Shown piece after piece: positions 10,244-21,326 of a stretch of DNA of 64,000 nucleotides. The position numbers and the translations under genes were made by a program. How positions within the stretch are numbered: position 1 is the stretch's first letter; every line of letters begins with the position of its first letter. The stretch is from Atopsyche davidsoni. Taxonomy: Eukaryota; Arthropoda; Insecta; Trichoptera; Hydrobiosidae. The stretch spans positions 15,548,001-15,612,000 of the forward strand of contig JAILWY010000013.1 of assembly GCA_022113835.1 (NCBI GenBank), given 5' to 3'. The notes beneath the pieces were generated by a model. It worked only from the letters and a program-made list of their open reading frames with translations. It was not told the DNA's origin and did not search any database.

Positions 10244-12172
10244 TCAATCTTGGAACTCAGTCTGGTCGTCTTCCACGCCCTCCCTGGCGTAGGGGTTGTG
10301 CCAGCCCCCCCCGTAGGCGGCGGGGGCGTGTCCCACGTGGCCCACGTGTGCGGTGTGCGTGGCCACCTTGTGCACCACGGCCGGGACCTCCGCCCTTGAG
10401 TACACCACGGGGTACACGGCGGGTTGTGCTATGGCCGGCTGCGCGTAGGCGGCGTATGGTGCAGGTATGGCAGCCACCGGCGAGGACGTCACGGGGACGA
10501 GCGACCGGGAAATAATCTACAAAATAAAAAAAAACACATTAAATAATCTCCATTAATCAAAACATCAAAATAGGGCGGTCCGATGAGAACTTAGCCTCAC
10601 CGCCCGATGGTGCTAATATCGCAACAGAGATTTACTATCGTGTAGTACATTCTCGTAAACGGCTATTGTCACATTTTTTAGACGAATCGTACTTGCAGTT
10701 TTGTTTTGACCACGTGTGGAAGCAGACCTGTACACGTATTTTAGAAAAATGGAAAAAGAGCAATATCGGTCGGTGATTCGATTCTTGTTTTTGGAAGGGA
10801 AATCGCGCAGTGAAATCAAAGAGCGCTTGGATGCTGAGTACGGTGACTCTTCTCCTTCGATGGCGACCGTCAAAAATTGGTTTAACGAGTTTCAACGTGG
10901 TCGCACGTCGGTTTTTGATGAGCCACCACGGAGAATAACGTGACAAAAATCCACGATCTCGTATTGGCAGACCGCTGATTGAAAGTGCGCGAGATAGCTT
11001 AAACAGTAGGCATCTCAAAAGATTGCGTGGATCATATTCTGCATGAAATTTTGAGCATGAGAATGCTGTCGGCGTGATGGGTGCCGCGTTTGCTCACTCT
11101 GGACAACAAGCGCAACCGTGAGACCACTTTGGAGCAGTGTTTGACACTGTTTAAGCGCAATCCGAAGAAGTTTCTGCGTCGTTTTGTAACCGTCAACAAA
11201 ACATGGATCCACTGGTGTACACCAGAGACCAAGGAACAGTTGAAACAGTGGAATTCACCCGGCGAACGTGCTCCGAAGAAGGTGAAGACTGAAGGCTGAA
11301 GGCCGGAAAGGTGATGGCCACCGTTTTCTGGGATTCACAAAGTGTGATCTACATTGACTTCCTAGAGAAGGGCAAAACGGTCACAGGGCTCTACTATGCC
11401 GAATTATTGAGCCGATTCGACGCCGGATTGCAGAAAAAACGGCCCCATTTGGCGAAGAAAAAAGTGCTCTTCCACAATGAGAACGAACCGGCTCACACCT
11501 CCGCCGTCGCCACGGCCAAATTGATCGAATTGCACTACGAACTGCTTCCCCATTCATCGTATTCTCCAGATTTGGCCCCGTGCGATTTTTTTTTTTGTTT
11601 CCAAACTTGAAGAAGTCACTCGCCGGACAGAAATTTAAGACGAATGAGGAGGTCATCGCCGCCACGGAGGCCTTCTTTGCAGACCTCGAGAAAGCCTATT
11701 TTTCAGATGGGTTAAAGAAGTTGGAGCATCGCTGGGTCAAGTGCATCGAGCTAAAAGAAGTCTATTTTGAGAAATAAATCGCCACTTTTCCACTTTTTCC
11801 AAAATTTTCGTTTTTCTTTTGTAGGCTTAGTACTTATCGGACCGCCCTCGTATGTTTCTAGAAAAAAACTGGAAAAATATTAGATACTCACTTGGCTGAT
11901 GGCGAGGACGAGAAGCAAAACCCCCACGGCCAGGCCCTTGGTGGACATGATAGTGAGTGTGATCATGAGGGTGGTCATCATCCCCATCTTGTACATAATG
12001 GGCAGCACGGCGAAGCTCATGCGCTTCAGGAAGTGGTGGCCGAACGTCCGCCCTTCTGAAATAATATAATAACTCTGTAACTCCATACCAAGCTGATCAA
12101 AATTAAACACATTTAAATGTTAAGTGGTGTCAAATATTTATTATTTACCCGACTTTTTGGATATGGCATTGA
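10244..12172 (-). CDS. Osiris-family (DUF1676) protein, 5' end not resolved
   Basis: Two confident exons, 12055-11892 and 10516-10244, have consensus splice sites in compatible phase. A probable upstream exon at about 12172-12139 reads DNGFNAISKKS before donor tcgg|gtaaat. Together they encode the DUF1676 core, beginning EGRTFGHHFLKRMSFAVLP and followed by two hydrophobic segments. The tail is rich in Ala, Pro, His and Tyr and ends DDQTEFQD. The signal peptide and cysteine-bearing N-terminal region normal for the family were not found upstream, and the 12172 exon lacks an evident AG acceptor. The gene may be 5'-truncated, decayed or have an exon I missed. The last intron (10517-11891) would be only about 95 nt without the mariner inside it. 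Confidence 0.75.
10573..11850 (+). mobile_element. inactivated mariner transposon in an Osiris intron
   Basis: Terminal repeats GGGCGGTCCGAT at the left and ATCGGACCGCCC at the right, with TA at both flanks, bound a 1.28 kb element. From 10749 the plus strand encodes a mariner transposase in pieces (MEKEQYRSVIRF at the start, helix-turn-helix region, then the catalytic domain), broken by a stop at 10940 and frameshifts before 11311 and near 11580. Two catalytic positions look changed: the first motif reads VTVNKTWIHW, where the family has VTVDETW, and the second reads HNENEPAH, where the family has a D-N pair. The last (APCDFFF) is intact. It cannot encode an active enzyme. Confidence 0.9.
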
Positions 12173-12870
12173 AGCCATTGTCAAGGAAAGAAAAAATAAT
12201 TCAATAGTTATGGTTTATATATGAGTATACCACTGTACTAGTGTACCACCTCTAGATCCAAATCTCTCAACAGCAAATGCTTAAATGTATTATAATGACT
12301 TTTCCTAAAAAATATAAATGGAATTCAATTGTTTATTTTTAACCCCTTGGTTGTTATTTAATGATAATAAATTAAATATTTAATACTATTTTTTTGACAT
12401 ATTTCCTCTTTAAATATTGATAAACTTGCGATATGATTTTCTGTTAATATTTTTTATGAAAACATACATAAAAACATTATGAAAACAACAAAAAAAGTGT
12501 ATTTTATTTGTTTCAATATCTTCGGAGTAATAGTACGATACTCTCTCATACAATTTATTGTACATGAAAAGAAAAATATAATGACATTTATTACTTCACG
12601 GAGGTGTTATTAATAATTCGATTTGATTTTTATAGCGTGACTTTGATGGAACGGCAAGCAAAAATGTAAACACAATTCCATAACAAAAATTAACATATTA
12701 CTTTATTTTTCATTTAATTAGTAGCTAAATGCTTAACGCACTTATTAATTTCTATTAAAAGGAAAAGCATCAATAATTGAAATATACCCACGACAGAATG
12801 GTTTCATTTATAATTCTTCATATTAAAAAAAAAAAAATTAAAACCAAATAGCTAATAGATTCTAAAAAAA

Positions 12871-13146
12871 CTATTTGTGCATGCTGTCGCCTTTTTTGCG
12901 TCCGAAGAAGCCGAAGAAGCGTCCGAAGAAGCTCGATATGTGAAAACGCCCATAATCAAAAATTATTGTTATCTTCTATCCACCGGGCTGCGGACGATAG
13001 CTGTTTAAATTTATTGTATACGAGGAAATAAACTGACCACTTTCTTCGATATCAGTTTTCTGCTCTGCATCTTCACAGTTAACCACAGCACAGAACACCG
13101 AAACAACGAAAATCGCGAACAGGACTCTAACTCGGAACAAAGCCAT
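12871..13146 (-). CDS. putative small secreted peptide with FFG repeats
   Basis: Exon 1 (13146-13022) starts with a strong signal peptide, MALFRVRVLFAIFVVSVFCA, followed by VNCEDAEQKTDIEE. Exon 2 (12931-12871) encodes SFFGRFFGFFGRKKGDSMHK and stops. The donor is tcctc|gtatac and the acceptor tatcgag|c, giving a 90 nt intron and a 61-residue product. The acceptor has a weak pyrimidine tract, so the exact junction is uncertain; an alternative donor, gtg|gtcagt, would shift the frame. The mature part is short, basic and aromatic, like a secreted peptide. I do not recognise it. It could also be the displaced signal-peptide exon of the neighbouring Osiris gene. Confidence 0.45.
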
Positions 13147-13205
13147 CGCAAAGCTTGAAGTTTGATCGATTATCTGTCAATTAATCGCTCGACCGCCAGG
13201 ACTAG

Positions 13206-13240
13206 ACTGATGGCTTCCAAGGACCGCCAGCCGATATAAA
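13206..13240 (-). promoter_or_regulatory. candidate core promoter of the small peptide gene
   Basis: The minus strand has a TATA-like TTTATATC (13233-13240) and, 30 nt further on, the arthropod initiator TCAGT (13206-13210). The initiator lies about 60 nt upstream of the ATG at 13146. The spacing fits a TATA plus initiator promoter. Confidence 0.4.
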
Positions 13241-13544
13241 GGTAACGGATTAGCCACTGGACAATCATTAATATTCAAAGCCAATAGCGCCGTTCATCGG
13301 ACACCTTATAATTAGATCCGAGTGGAAGGATACCATTTTTTTTTTTAATTTTTTTTTCTAATACATAATGTCAAATATAGAGTTTCAAAACCATACTCGA
13401 AGTATGCAATACATTAATAAGATAACATAGCACTCAAGCGCATTATCTAAGTTTGTATTAAAAAAATATATTTGTAGAGATCTGTTTCTCTAGTCGGAAT
13501 ATCCCTGCAGCCTGATTAATATAGTTAAATTCGGTCGAAGGTAT

Positions 13545-14072
13545 GTTCGCCGGTTTTTGGGTTTTTGTTTTTTAAAGATTTGGTACCTTGCTTGTTATGT
13601 ACAAGGTTTGTCATCACAATTGAAATTGTGCTATATATGGGAGTAACTGAAGCTACACCCCCTGGTTTATCTTCTTTGTGGTTTCGATGATACGCTTCAT
13701 GAAGCCATCCAGTGACTTCATCAACTGTGGGTGTCTCGCCACTGACTTCAGGCCCTCCTGTCGGCATTGGCTCTCCATTTGGTGTCTCTGAAGCCCAAAG
13801 ATGGGGGATGAACCCACAAGGTGGATCACTGTTTGTGGAGTAATATCATCACAAGGGCATGTGTCAAGTGGAACCTGCGGAGATAACTTCTCATCACTCC
13901 ATGACCCGTTAGGAGCTGGGTTGATTCAAAGCTAATCCCGCAGGTATTCCTGAATTAAAGAACATATTTGTTACATTATCTGTCCATTGTAATTTTCCTC
14001 TGGAGATTTTTTTCGAAACTCAGAGGAAAGTCGGAAAATACGTAATTCATTTTTCTTTAGCCTTTTCGTCAG
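13545..14072 (-). mobile_element. 3' fragment of the non-LTR retrotransposon
   Basis: The minus strand matches, at diverged nucleotide level, the tail of the element at 60669-62920: the same ORF end (GWLHEAYHR counterpart of DGFLKHVIG, shifted frame), the same stretch around aacaagcaaggtacc, then an A-rich end. The 5' break lies where the longer copy has its frameshift. Non-coding relic. Confidence 0.7.
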
Positions 14073-14204
14073 CTTTTGGGTTTTGGAAACATAAGCAGGT
14101 ACGAGTCATCGAATTCTTCAAAAAATATTGAGTGACGCATCTATTTTTAAGAAATAATTTTTAATTAAACCTATGGTGAGGTATCCTTCACAGGTGATCC
14201 ACTA

Positions 14205-14400
14205 ATATTTAGGCTGGCGCATCCTCGGCGGGTACTAATGAGTCCGCCTGTCGTGCCGGCGCCTCGTCATAGACCATTCATTTACAGTCTCGATGGCGGC
14301 GCCCTAGTCCCGCCGCCAGTCTAGTCCATCATCTGGAGTTCCGTCAAAAATATATCACAAATACACACACACACACTCATATAATATGTGTGTGTGTATA
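14205..14400. other. GC-rich patch followed by CA/TG microsatellite palindrome
   Basis: 14205-14345 is markedly GC-rich against its surroundings. Its plus strand has a short open frame (AHPRRVLMSPPVVPAPRH and on) with no recognised match. At 14362-14400 a (CA)n run is followed by a (TG)n run, so the pair can fold back. Confidence 0.4.
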
Positions 14401-15299
14401 CGAGCTATCAGGCATGTCATATAATACAGTTTAACATAAACATTTGTGCGTCTTGGCAGTATCTTTCATAAAAATATACTTCAAAATTATATATACTAAT
14501 TACACTTGTGGTGATACTTTTTATGACATTTTTTCATAAAATACGTAATTTGCGTGATTTACAAAGCTTTAGTAAGTAAAACTGCTTGTCTTGATTTTGG
14601 ATTCAGTGTACGCAACTAAAATAAATTGGTAAAGGATCGCGTTGCACTGGATTATATAATACATATTCAACAAGTAATTCGTAACATTTTGATAATACAT
14701 CTGAAGTATTGGTATGCTTAAAATATAACAAGTAAAATATTTGTATTAATTTAAAGTTTGCTTTTTCACCCTTAATCATTTGATTGTGCCCATTTTTTAC
14801 TGTACACCCAGACTCAATTTCCAAGACTATTATTGTGGATTGACTAATTATAACACTTAAATTAATTAAATACGTACCTTGAAGTGAGTAATTTGTGTAC
14901 GGAAATAAAGCAATTTTAAAACTTAAAAAAATTATGCTTATTATTGTGAGACGATAATAATAGACCCAAGTATAGAATAGAAAAGAAGTTCAATGGCTTG
15001 AGTATTCATTACCATATCCATCCATCCAACATTGCGTCTGAATCTCCCACGCTTTTACATAAAATAATCAATGCAATTACTCGTTTCCTGAATATGACAT
15101 GCATTTTATACGGCTACTGAAAGAATGGCAATTTCTTCAACAAAAGAAATGCCATCCCAGCGATCCGAGGCTGAAGCACGTCGCCACACGCCACTTGTGT
15201 ATTCCAGACTGTGCACAATCACTCAGGAACACCATCTTTTTAAAACTGAATAATGGACCGTAGTTTACTTAGTGAATTCAGTCAGTCTTCAATGATACT

Positions 15300-15460
15300 A
15301 ATATTTTAAATAAAATAGTGATTTTTCCACAACGTGAAAAGTTGGCAAAACCGGTCACCAATAAAATTAACATGTAGAAAAATTACTAAAGTATTCTATT
15401 CAATATATTCAAATGGAACTCCAACAAGTAATCTCTATCAAAAATATTGATAACCTCAAT
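15300..15460 (-). repeat. fold-back (Penelope-like) repeat copy, diverged
   Basis: It shares the blocks of the 1844-2056 repeat: aaaaccggtcaccaataaaa, then an acatgtagaaaaat-type segment, and at the end the reverse of the agagagtacttgg start. Half the fold-back is missing. Other partial copies lie near 35340-35660, 47050-47185 and 58745-58880. Confidence 0.5.
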
Positions 15461-16305
15461 GCGACGGAAATCTGCACGAAATATTTACAGAAGGGAAATT
15501 TCTAGAATTTTTTCGTATTGATATATATATATATAAAATATTTAAAAAAAATGCAATTTATACAATATGTAGACACTCAATTTAAATATAAATCTGTCAA
15601 GCTAAGTATATCAGCGACTCAAATTACCTGGTCGAGATTATCGCAGAGGTGTGGGTTTGTGTCACAACGGAGTATTTTTTACGTCATATTCAAATTGGAA
15701 ATCATTATTTATATATAATATTTAAGCATGGACACAATTTAGTTTCATGGTCACAGTACTGTTCTGGCTACTTAGTATTTTCAGCTCCTCTACTCTGCAT
15801 ATCAAAGTCGGCAATGTTGAAAAGAATTTCCGAGAAAACGTTCAAGAATTCTGCAGCAAAAAAAAATAATAAATATATGTACAAAAATAAATTTAGAAAT
15901 AATAGTATGGAACTCTGTCGGTTTGTTTACAGACAACTATTTAAATATGATACGATGATAAAAACGGCATAGGAGAAGTGCATTAATTAGATTTTTTGTT
16001 TTACTAATGAAGTACGAGTAAAAAGGAAGTCATGTCGGTGGGAAAGATGGGCGAGTTCGAGGAGAGAGACGGAGCGTGGTCATCTTATGTTGACAGACTA
16101 GAAATGTCTTATAATAAATGTGTTATAATGTCTTTCACTAGATACAGTACAACTATATATTAAAAAGTTTTCATCTGGAAAACTTTTGTGATATCAGTAG
16201 TCTCTTCCTTGCAGTAAGTGGAGTTCAATGCCGTTATACCGCAGTACAGAATGGCGAGGTCTTTAATTTCCGCTGTTTCCAAGACATCGGCTGGTCTGCC
16301 TAGAT

Positions 16306-17129
16306 CAGTGGCTCTCAAACTCTTTTAGCCCACGGATCCCTTTCCATAGTCAAAACTTGCCTATGGACCCCTTTTCATAGTCAAAACTTGCCTACGGACC
16401 CCCTTTCATAGTCAAAACTTGCCTATGGACCCCTTTTCATAGTCAAAACTTGCCCACGGACCCCCTTTCATAGTCAAAACTGGCCTACGGACCCCCTTTC
16501 ATAGTCAAAACTTGCCTATGGCCCCCTTTCATAGTCAAAACTTGCCTACGGACCCTGGGTAAAAAACTACATAAATTCATATTATAGACTAGTTGGTGCA
16601 AATATCGACTCTATTGCGTTCCTGTATTAACCTACCTGACTCACCGCGATGCCTGTTATTACTTGTATTTTATGCACCTGTCTATATTTATATTTTACTT
16701 ATGAAGTAAAAATTGCTTATAATGTATTCATTATTATTTATTTTAACTTCCATGTTAATAAAAATGTGTCATTAGTACACAAAAATGTAGCATTATGCAA
16801 AATAAAGAAGTTCTTCAATAGATAAAGCGAATTCTAAATAAAATATCGTAGCCTCTTTATTCCTTAGATATTCACTTAGATCAGTGTGTCTCAAACTCTT
16901 TTGGCCCACGGACCCCCTTCTATAGTCAAAACTTTCCTACGGACCCTGTTTATTAATAATAAACGAATATTAAAAAAAATGTGTTACAATTTTTTTATTT
17001 TATATTAAACCTTGCTCGGACCCCCTGACGTTGTTCAGGGACCCCCGAATCGATTTTAATGTTCTAAGGACCCCCTGAATGATCCCAGGGACCCCCTGGG
17101 GTCCGCAGGGACCACTTTGAGAAGCACTG
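16306..17129. mobile_element. composite non-autonomous hAT element
   Basis: Starts CAGTGGCTCTCAAAC and ends TTTGAGAAGCACTG, and is flanked by the perfect octamer GCCTAGAT (16298-16305 and 17130-17137). A second internal left end (cagtgtgtctcaaac) occurs at 16882, so this is one element nested in or recombined with another. The 16790-17129 part matches, in reverse, 43145-43480 including sequence outside the smaller element. Confidence 0.8.
16345..16558. repeat. minisatellite of seven ~31 bp units
   Basis: The phrase atagtcaaaact recurs seven times at about 31 bp spacing, each followed by a variant of tgcctacggaccccc. It is an expansion of the subterminal motif of the hAT family; the copy at 6862 has two units. 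Confidence 0.85.
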
Positions 17130-17621
17130 GCCTAGATAGTGTCCAGCGACCAGTGCACATGTTCCTGGCCGACACTCGTTAAGGTGGCATGCCTGCGCTC
17201 GTGGAGCGGCGATGCGGGCCAGGAAGCGTGCCGCGGATCGGTGCCTCGACCTCGATGCCTCCAACCAGCTGACACGATATTTGACCCAAAAATAACTTCA
17301 TAAAAGGAGCAACCCTACTTTCACTGATGTCCTTTGAAAGTTTTTACTAACCATGTCATAGGCAATGTGAATTGCTTATTAGATGCATACTTTGAAAATT
17401 CATAACCTTGATCTTTAAATTGATGTCACTTGCTGGAATAATTCGTTAGTATTCAAAACATAAAAGTATACTTTATGATATTTTTAAATATTTTTGAAAT
17501 ATATATAATACACCCTGTATAGACGCAGTGATAACTCTTCGTGCTCTTTGTGATTTTGATGCTGGTTTATTTTTAATGTTTACTTAGAAAATATTTCAGT
17601 CGAACTTCACAAATTGGTCGT

Positions 17622-18243
17622 ATAGGGTGTCCAAGCAGAGTATCGGGTATTTGTTAGTTCAGTAAAACAAAAACGACTAGTAATCAAGTTTTTTTTTATT
17701 GTTGATTATAAGAATACAAAATGGAAAATTATTTTAAAAAGATGATGTTATCCAAATGGTGACCGTTAAGCTGCTGGCACTCTTCTAATCTGGAACAAAG
17801 ATTGAAAGTTGTTGAATCGCCGCAGCATTCGTTCGCAAAATTCAAGAAATTTGCGTAGTCCGTATCCTTCAATTCTTGCATCAATTGAATTTTATACGCT
17901 TTTAAATGCAAATATTTCATTAAAATCGAATGCAAAGACGGATTTTGACGAACTCACGTTCGCGACTGAACGAGGGTGACCAGAGTTTTGAATTTTTACC
18001 ATTGCTCCTGTATTTTTGAACATTTTCTAATGCTATGGTCACTTGGTGCATTGCGTGTATGATACTTCGCACGATACAAACGTTGAGCAGTCACTATTGA
18101 ATCACCGTTACGATAATACGCTATTCTATACGAGAATTACGTATTCTGACAATCAACAAGAAAAAAAAACAAACTTGATTACTAGTAGTTTTTGTTTTAC
18201 TGAACTAACAAATACCCGATACTCTGTTTGGACACGCTGTATA
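17622..18243 (-). mobile_element. internally deleted Tc1/mariner-superfamily element
   Basis: Terminal inverted repeats of about 75 bp begin gggtgtccaa at the left and end ttggacac at the right, with both arms carrying the same 'atcgggtatttgttagttcag' type sequence, partly mismatched. The minus strand retains the transposase C-terminus (RLEECQQLNGHHLDNIIF). The same family occurs at 59351-59914. Confidence 0.75.
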
Positions 18244-18505
18244 TTATAAATATATAACCTGGGACTTAAATGGTAAAAAATATCACAAAAGTTGAGTTTT
18301 TGCGAATGTTCTAGATTCCGGTAAAGTCGGCCCAAATTGTCGACTGCTTCAGGTTTCAGGTTTTGCAGTGATTCGAGCAAGGTTGCTGGGCAACAGTGAG
18401 GAATGGCCAGAGGATGCCATTGGATGCACTCTAAACCGGTCCTGCAGCTGCACGCTGCATGCGAACTGAATCTCAGATTTTCAGGAAGGATCGTATCGCG
18501 ACAGG
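18153..18505 (-). pseudogene. unrecognised open frame abutting the Tc1-like element
   Basis: About 118 codons without a stop on the minus strand: ILPENLRFSSHAACSC, then ECIQWHPLAIPHCCPA, then LLESLQNLKPEAVDNL. The last part runs into the end of the Tc1-like element at 18243. No ATG opens it and no AG acceptor lies between its upstream stop and the first codons. It is GC-rich and Cys-rich at the start. It could be a truncated exon or a decayed repeat protein. Confidence 0.3.
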
Positions 18506-18509
18506 TTTA

Positions 18510-20510
18510 TGTCTTGTACCTGCATAGCGTAGCATGAATGGAAGAACTTCGTAAACGCAACGGAAAAAAATATTTATTAATTTTAGATTTAAACTGTTTT
18601 GTTCTAGCTTCGATCCCATTCTAGAATTTCCATTTCAATACCAGAATCTAAACATCGGACTGTGCTATAAGCCTGAGTCAAATAAAAAAATCCTAAAAAA
18701 AATTAACTACAAGAATTGCTAAAACCATTTTTTCACTATTTTTTTACAGGTTGTCTAGAAGAATTAATATTAATTAAAAATATGAATATCAAAACGCTTG
18801 CAATGGTCTGCCGTTCGTTTGTGGCATTTGTGTCACTATCTCGGTGAAATTTAAGTACTGTTAATCAAATTCGTTCAACGCTGATTATTTCCTGTTTTAA
18901 TGCATGTCGCACTACTCATTTGCAAGCTATATTAACAAATTCTGTCAAGTCAAAATTTTATTTGTTATACATCTTAAAATGACTTTTTTTTGCTACTTAT
19001 TACTTAAAAAATAAGTCAAGTTTATCATCATTATTTTTCTAACTTTAAGTTCATTAAAGGCCAAATTTATAAAGTAAATAATACAAAGTTTTCAACGTAA
19101 AACAATAAATAATAATAAATTATTTCAATCAAATAAATTAGACGAATTTTTGCGACTTTTAACCACATATAATAGAATGCAGCTTTGAACTTCGGATATC
19201 TGTTTTAGATAGAAAATCTAACCATGACTACGTTACTCCATGCGCATTTTATATGTGTATATATACATATAAATGTGCTTTCGGTTGCCGACGGGTTAGG
19301 TTAGGTTAGCTTGCAAAAACACCACCCCAGCTGGTTTCCTCGACCCTAATGCACAGGCCCTCGTGGACTCGAATGCACTCTCATAATGCAGGTCAGTCTG
19401 ATCTAACGGAGAAGTATCACTTTAGAATGGAGATCCATACTGAAAAGACTCTTACGTACTGCCATGGGGGTGGGGTGGTGTCAATTCAACTACAATAGTA
19501 TTAAAATAAAATACACCGCTATATTGGAAAAACTATTTCCAAACAAATAAAAAAATGTTATTTTATAAATATGCTCAGTTCTCTCAACTCAGCCTATTTT
19601 CAAGTACTGAAAAACTCTATAGGTTTTTTCAAAAGTTTCAGGTCAGGCGATCGACCCACATCCGGACTCCGGAAGGAGAATGAGCGAAAAGTGCCTGAGG
19701 CAGGATACGAACGCGATCTACATGGGTTTAATTTACAATCGCACAGAAAACCACACAGTTTACAGGTTTATAACATTTGATTTATTTAGAGCGATAAATT
19801 AATTTGCCATTTTCTTCAGACTGAACGAAATTTACAAAAACTGTATGAAACAAAAATTTGTATAAGAATATTGTTCTTAATATTTTTTGTTATCAAGAAT
19901 TTCAAAATTGAGCAAACCTTTTTAATGGTAATCAAAGCCACAAATGCGTATTTTTATTTTATTTTAAATTTTTGTTTAATGGCCGTGAGACTTGTGGCTC
20001 TTTTTATTTTTGTAGTATCTTTCCGCCATCGAGGCATCAATGTTTTTTTTTTATATACGAGCGGGAGACGTTCTAGGTTTGATAGTTTATGAACGAGGAA
20101 TATATAAACATGCTATCATGAGGAAATATGCCCCCGAGACCTATCACATTTATTGGTGTTCTTTCTGTATTATTAGGAACACACAATCGAGCAATAAGAA
20201 AAAAATCCATTTATTTAATTTTATATCCAAGTCATACCCTGTTATATGATTCGGTGTAATGTGCTGCTTGAATCTGAAAATATGTAATCATTTAACAGAA
20301 TCGAAACACAAAACAAAATCTTTTATCGATCTACCCAGATTAAAACCCAAGACTACATGCTCAGTGAGCAATTTTTTTAGCCACTATATAACAAGGCAGT
20401 TTAAGTTATAATATAGTAGTATTTTTTGGACCACTAGATGATTTTTAAAACATTTATATATATTATCAAGTATAACTCGTATGTCTTGATAATATTCATG
20501 AAAATACTTT
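18510..20510. other. intergenic, no gene seen
   Basis: AT-rich DNA with a short TTAGG-type run near 19293-19310 and a GC-richer patch at 19310-19480. The open frames here are short and have no domain or splice support. Confidence 0.4.
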
Positions 20511-20513
20511 AGA

Positions 20514-21064
20514 CCATAGATTTCCAACGTTGGCGTTATCTCCATCTAGTATACGCCAAAGCCTTCTTGGAGTGCTTTAGTGGGTTCATTAGCAATTGTG
20601 GGACGTTTGGTGGCTCTGTATATAAGAAGTTAATAATAAAAATAGTTATCTTATAGTAATTTGAAGTTTGCATTTTGATTCGTCTCACGTGATTAATTAG
20701 TCAATATTTTTTATTTAAAAAATTAAATAAATAAATTCCGACAATCATTGCCTCTCTCTCTAAAACTTTTTCATTGTAAATTGCTTACGAAAACTCACTC
20801 TACTTAAAGATACCGACCTTGCATTTTGTCATCTTCAATATATAAATAGTGGAAACATCACTTAAAATTCTTTTCTACCAAGACTTTTGTGTGAAAAAAA
20901 GATATATATTTTTTTTCAATCAATATTCTATTTCTAACATATAATAAGTATACGTCAAATAAATCAAACAGCTTGGACGCAGAAAACTGTAGTTTTGGGG
21001 AGAGTCTAAAAACTCGTGTCTTGCAAAGTGGGCAGTGGCTCGAAAAAGTTTGGGAGCCTCTATG
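20514..21064. mobile_element. possible old hAT element
   Basis: Ends read ccatagatttccaac and gtttgggagcctctatgg, which are imperfect inverted repeats of the hAT type. No clear 8 bp duplication and no transposase frame. Confidence 0.35.
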
Positions 21065-21069
21065 GTTAA

Positions 21070-21326
21070 GGCAGTATCTAAGAGGGGTATTTTAGGTTTA
21101 TGCTACAGGAAAAACCCTCGAGCTGCGTAGAAAGTATCGCATTCTCGCGGCTCGCCATTGCGTGCTCGGCGCTCCATTTCTGTGAGAGAGAAGCTCGATC
21201 GAACTGCTATAAGTGCGCTAACCGTGAAAAATAGTACAGATTTTCTTGCGCCGATTATCGTTGAGTGATATCGCGAACACCGGAGCTCATTGGAAACGAA
21301 CGCATTCGATTTTATCGGTCACTGCC
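21070..21326. mobile_element. TTAA-flanked MITE
   Basis: GGCAGT at the left and ACTGCC at the right are terminal inverted repeats, and TTAA flanks both sides (21066-21069, 21327-21330). TTAA duplications mark piggyBac or Kolobok superfamily elements. The 257 bp interior is unusually GC-rich and has no long frame. Confidence 0.6.

Larger units (their letters stand above)
16168..17275 (-). pseudogene. reading frame interrupted by a hAT element
   Basis: On the minus strand an open frame runs from about 17275 to 17130, is cut by a hAT insertion (16306-17129), and continues in the same frame from 16305 to a stop near 16168 once the insert and one copy of its duplication are ignored. The total is about 95 codons. 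The first part is Arg/Ala-rich with CHLNECRPGTCALVAG; the second contains ETAEIKDLAILYCG and a Cys. GC content is well above the flanks. I do not recognise the protein. It may be an exon of an unknown gene or part of an older repeat. Confidence 0.35.

Noticed and set aside
14341..14400. CRISPR-like or satellite array
   Set aside because: It is an ordinary CA/TG microsatellite; no spaced direct repeats were seen anywhere in the window.
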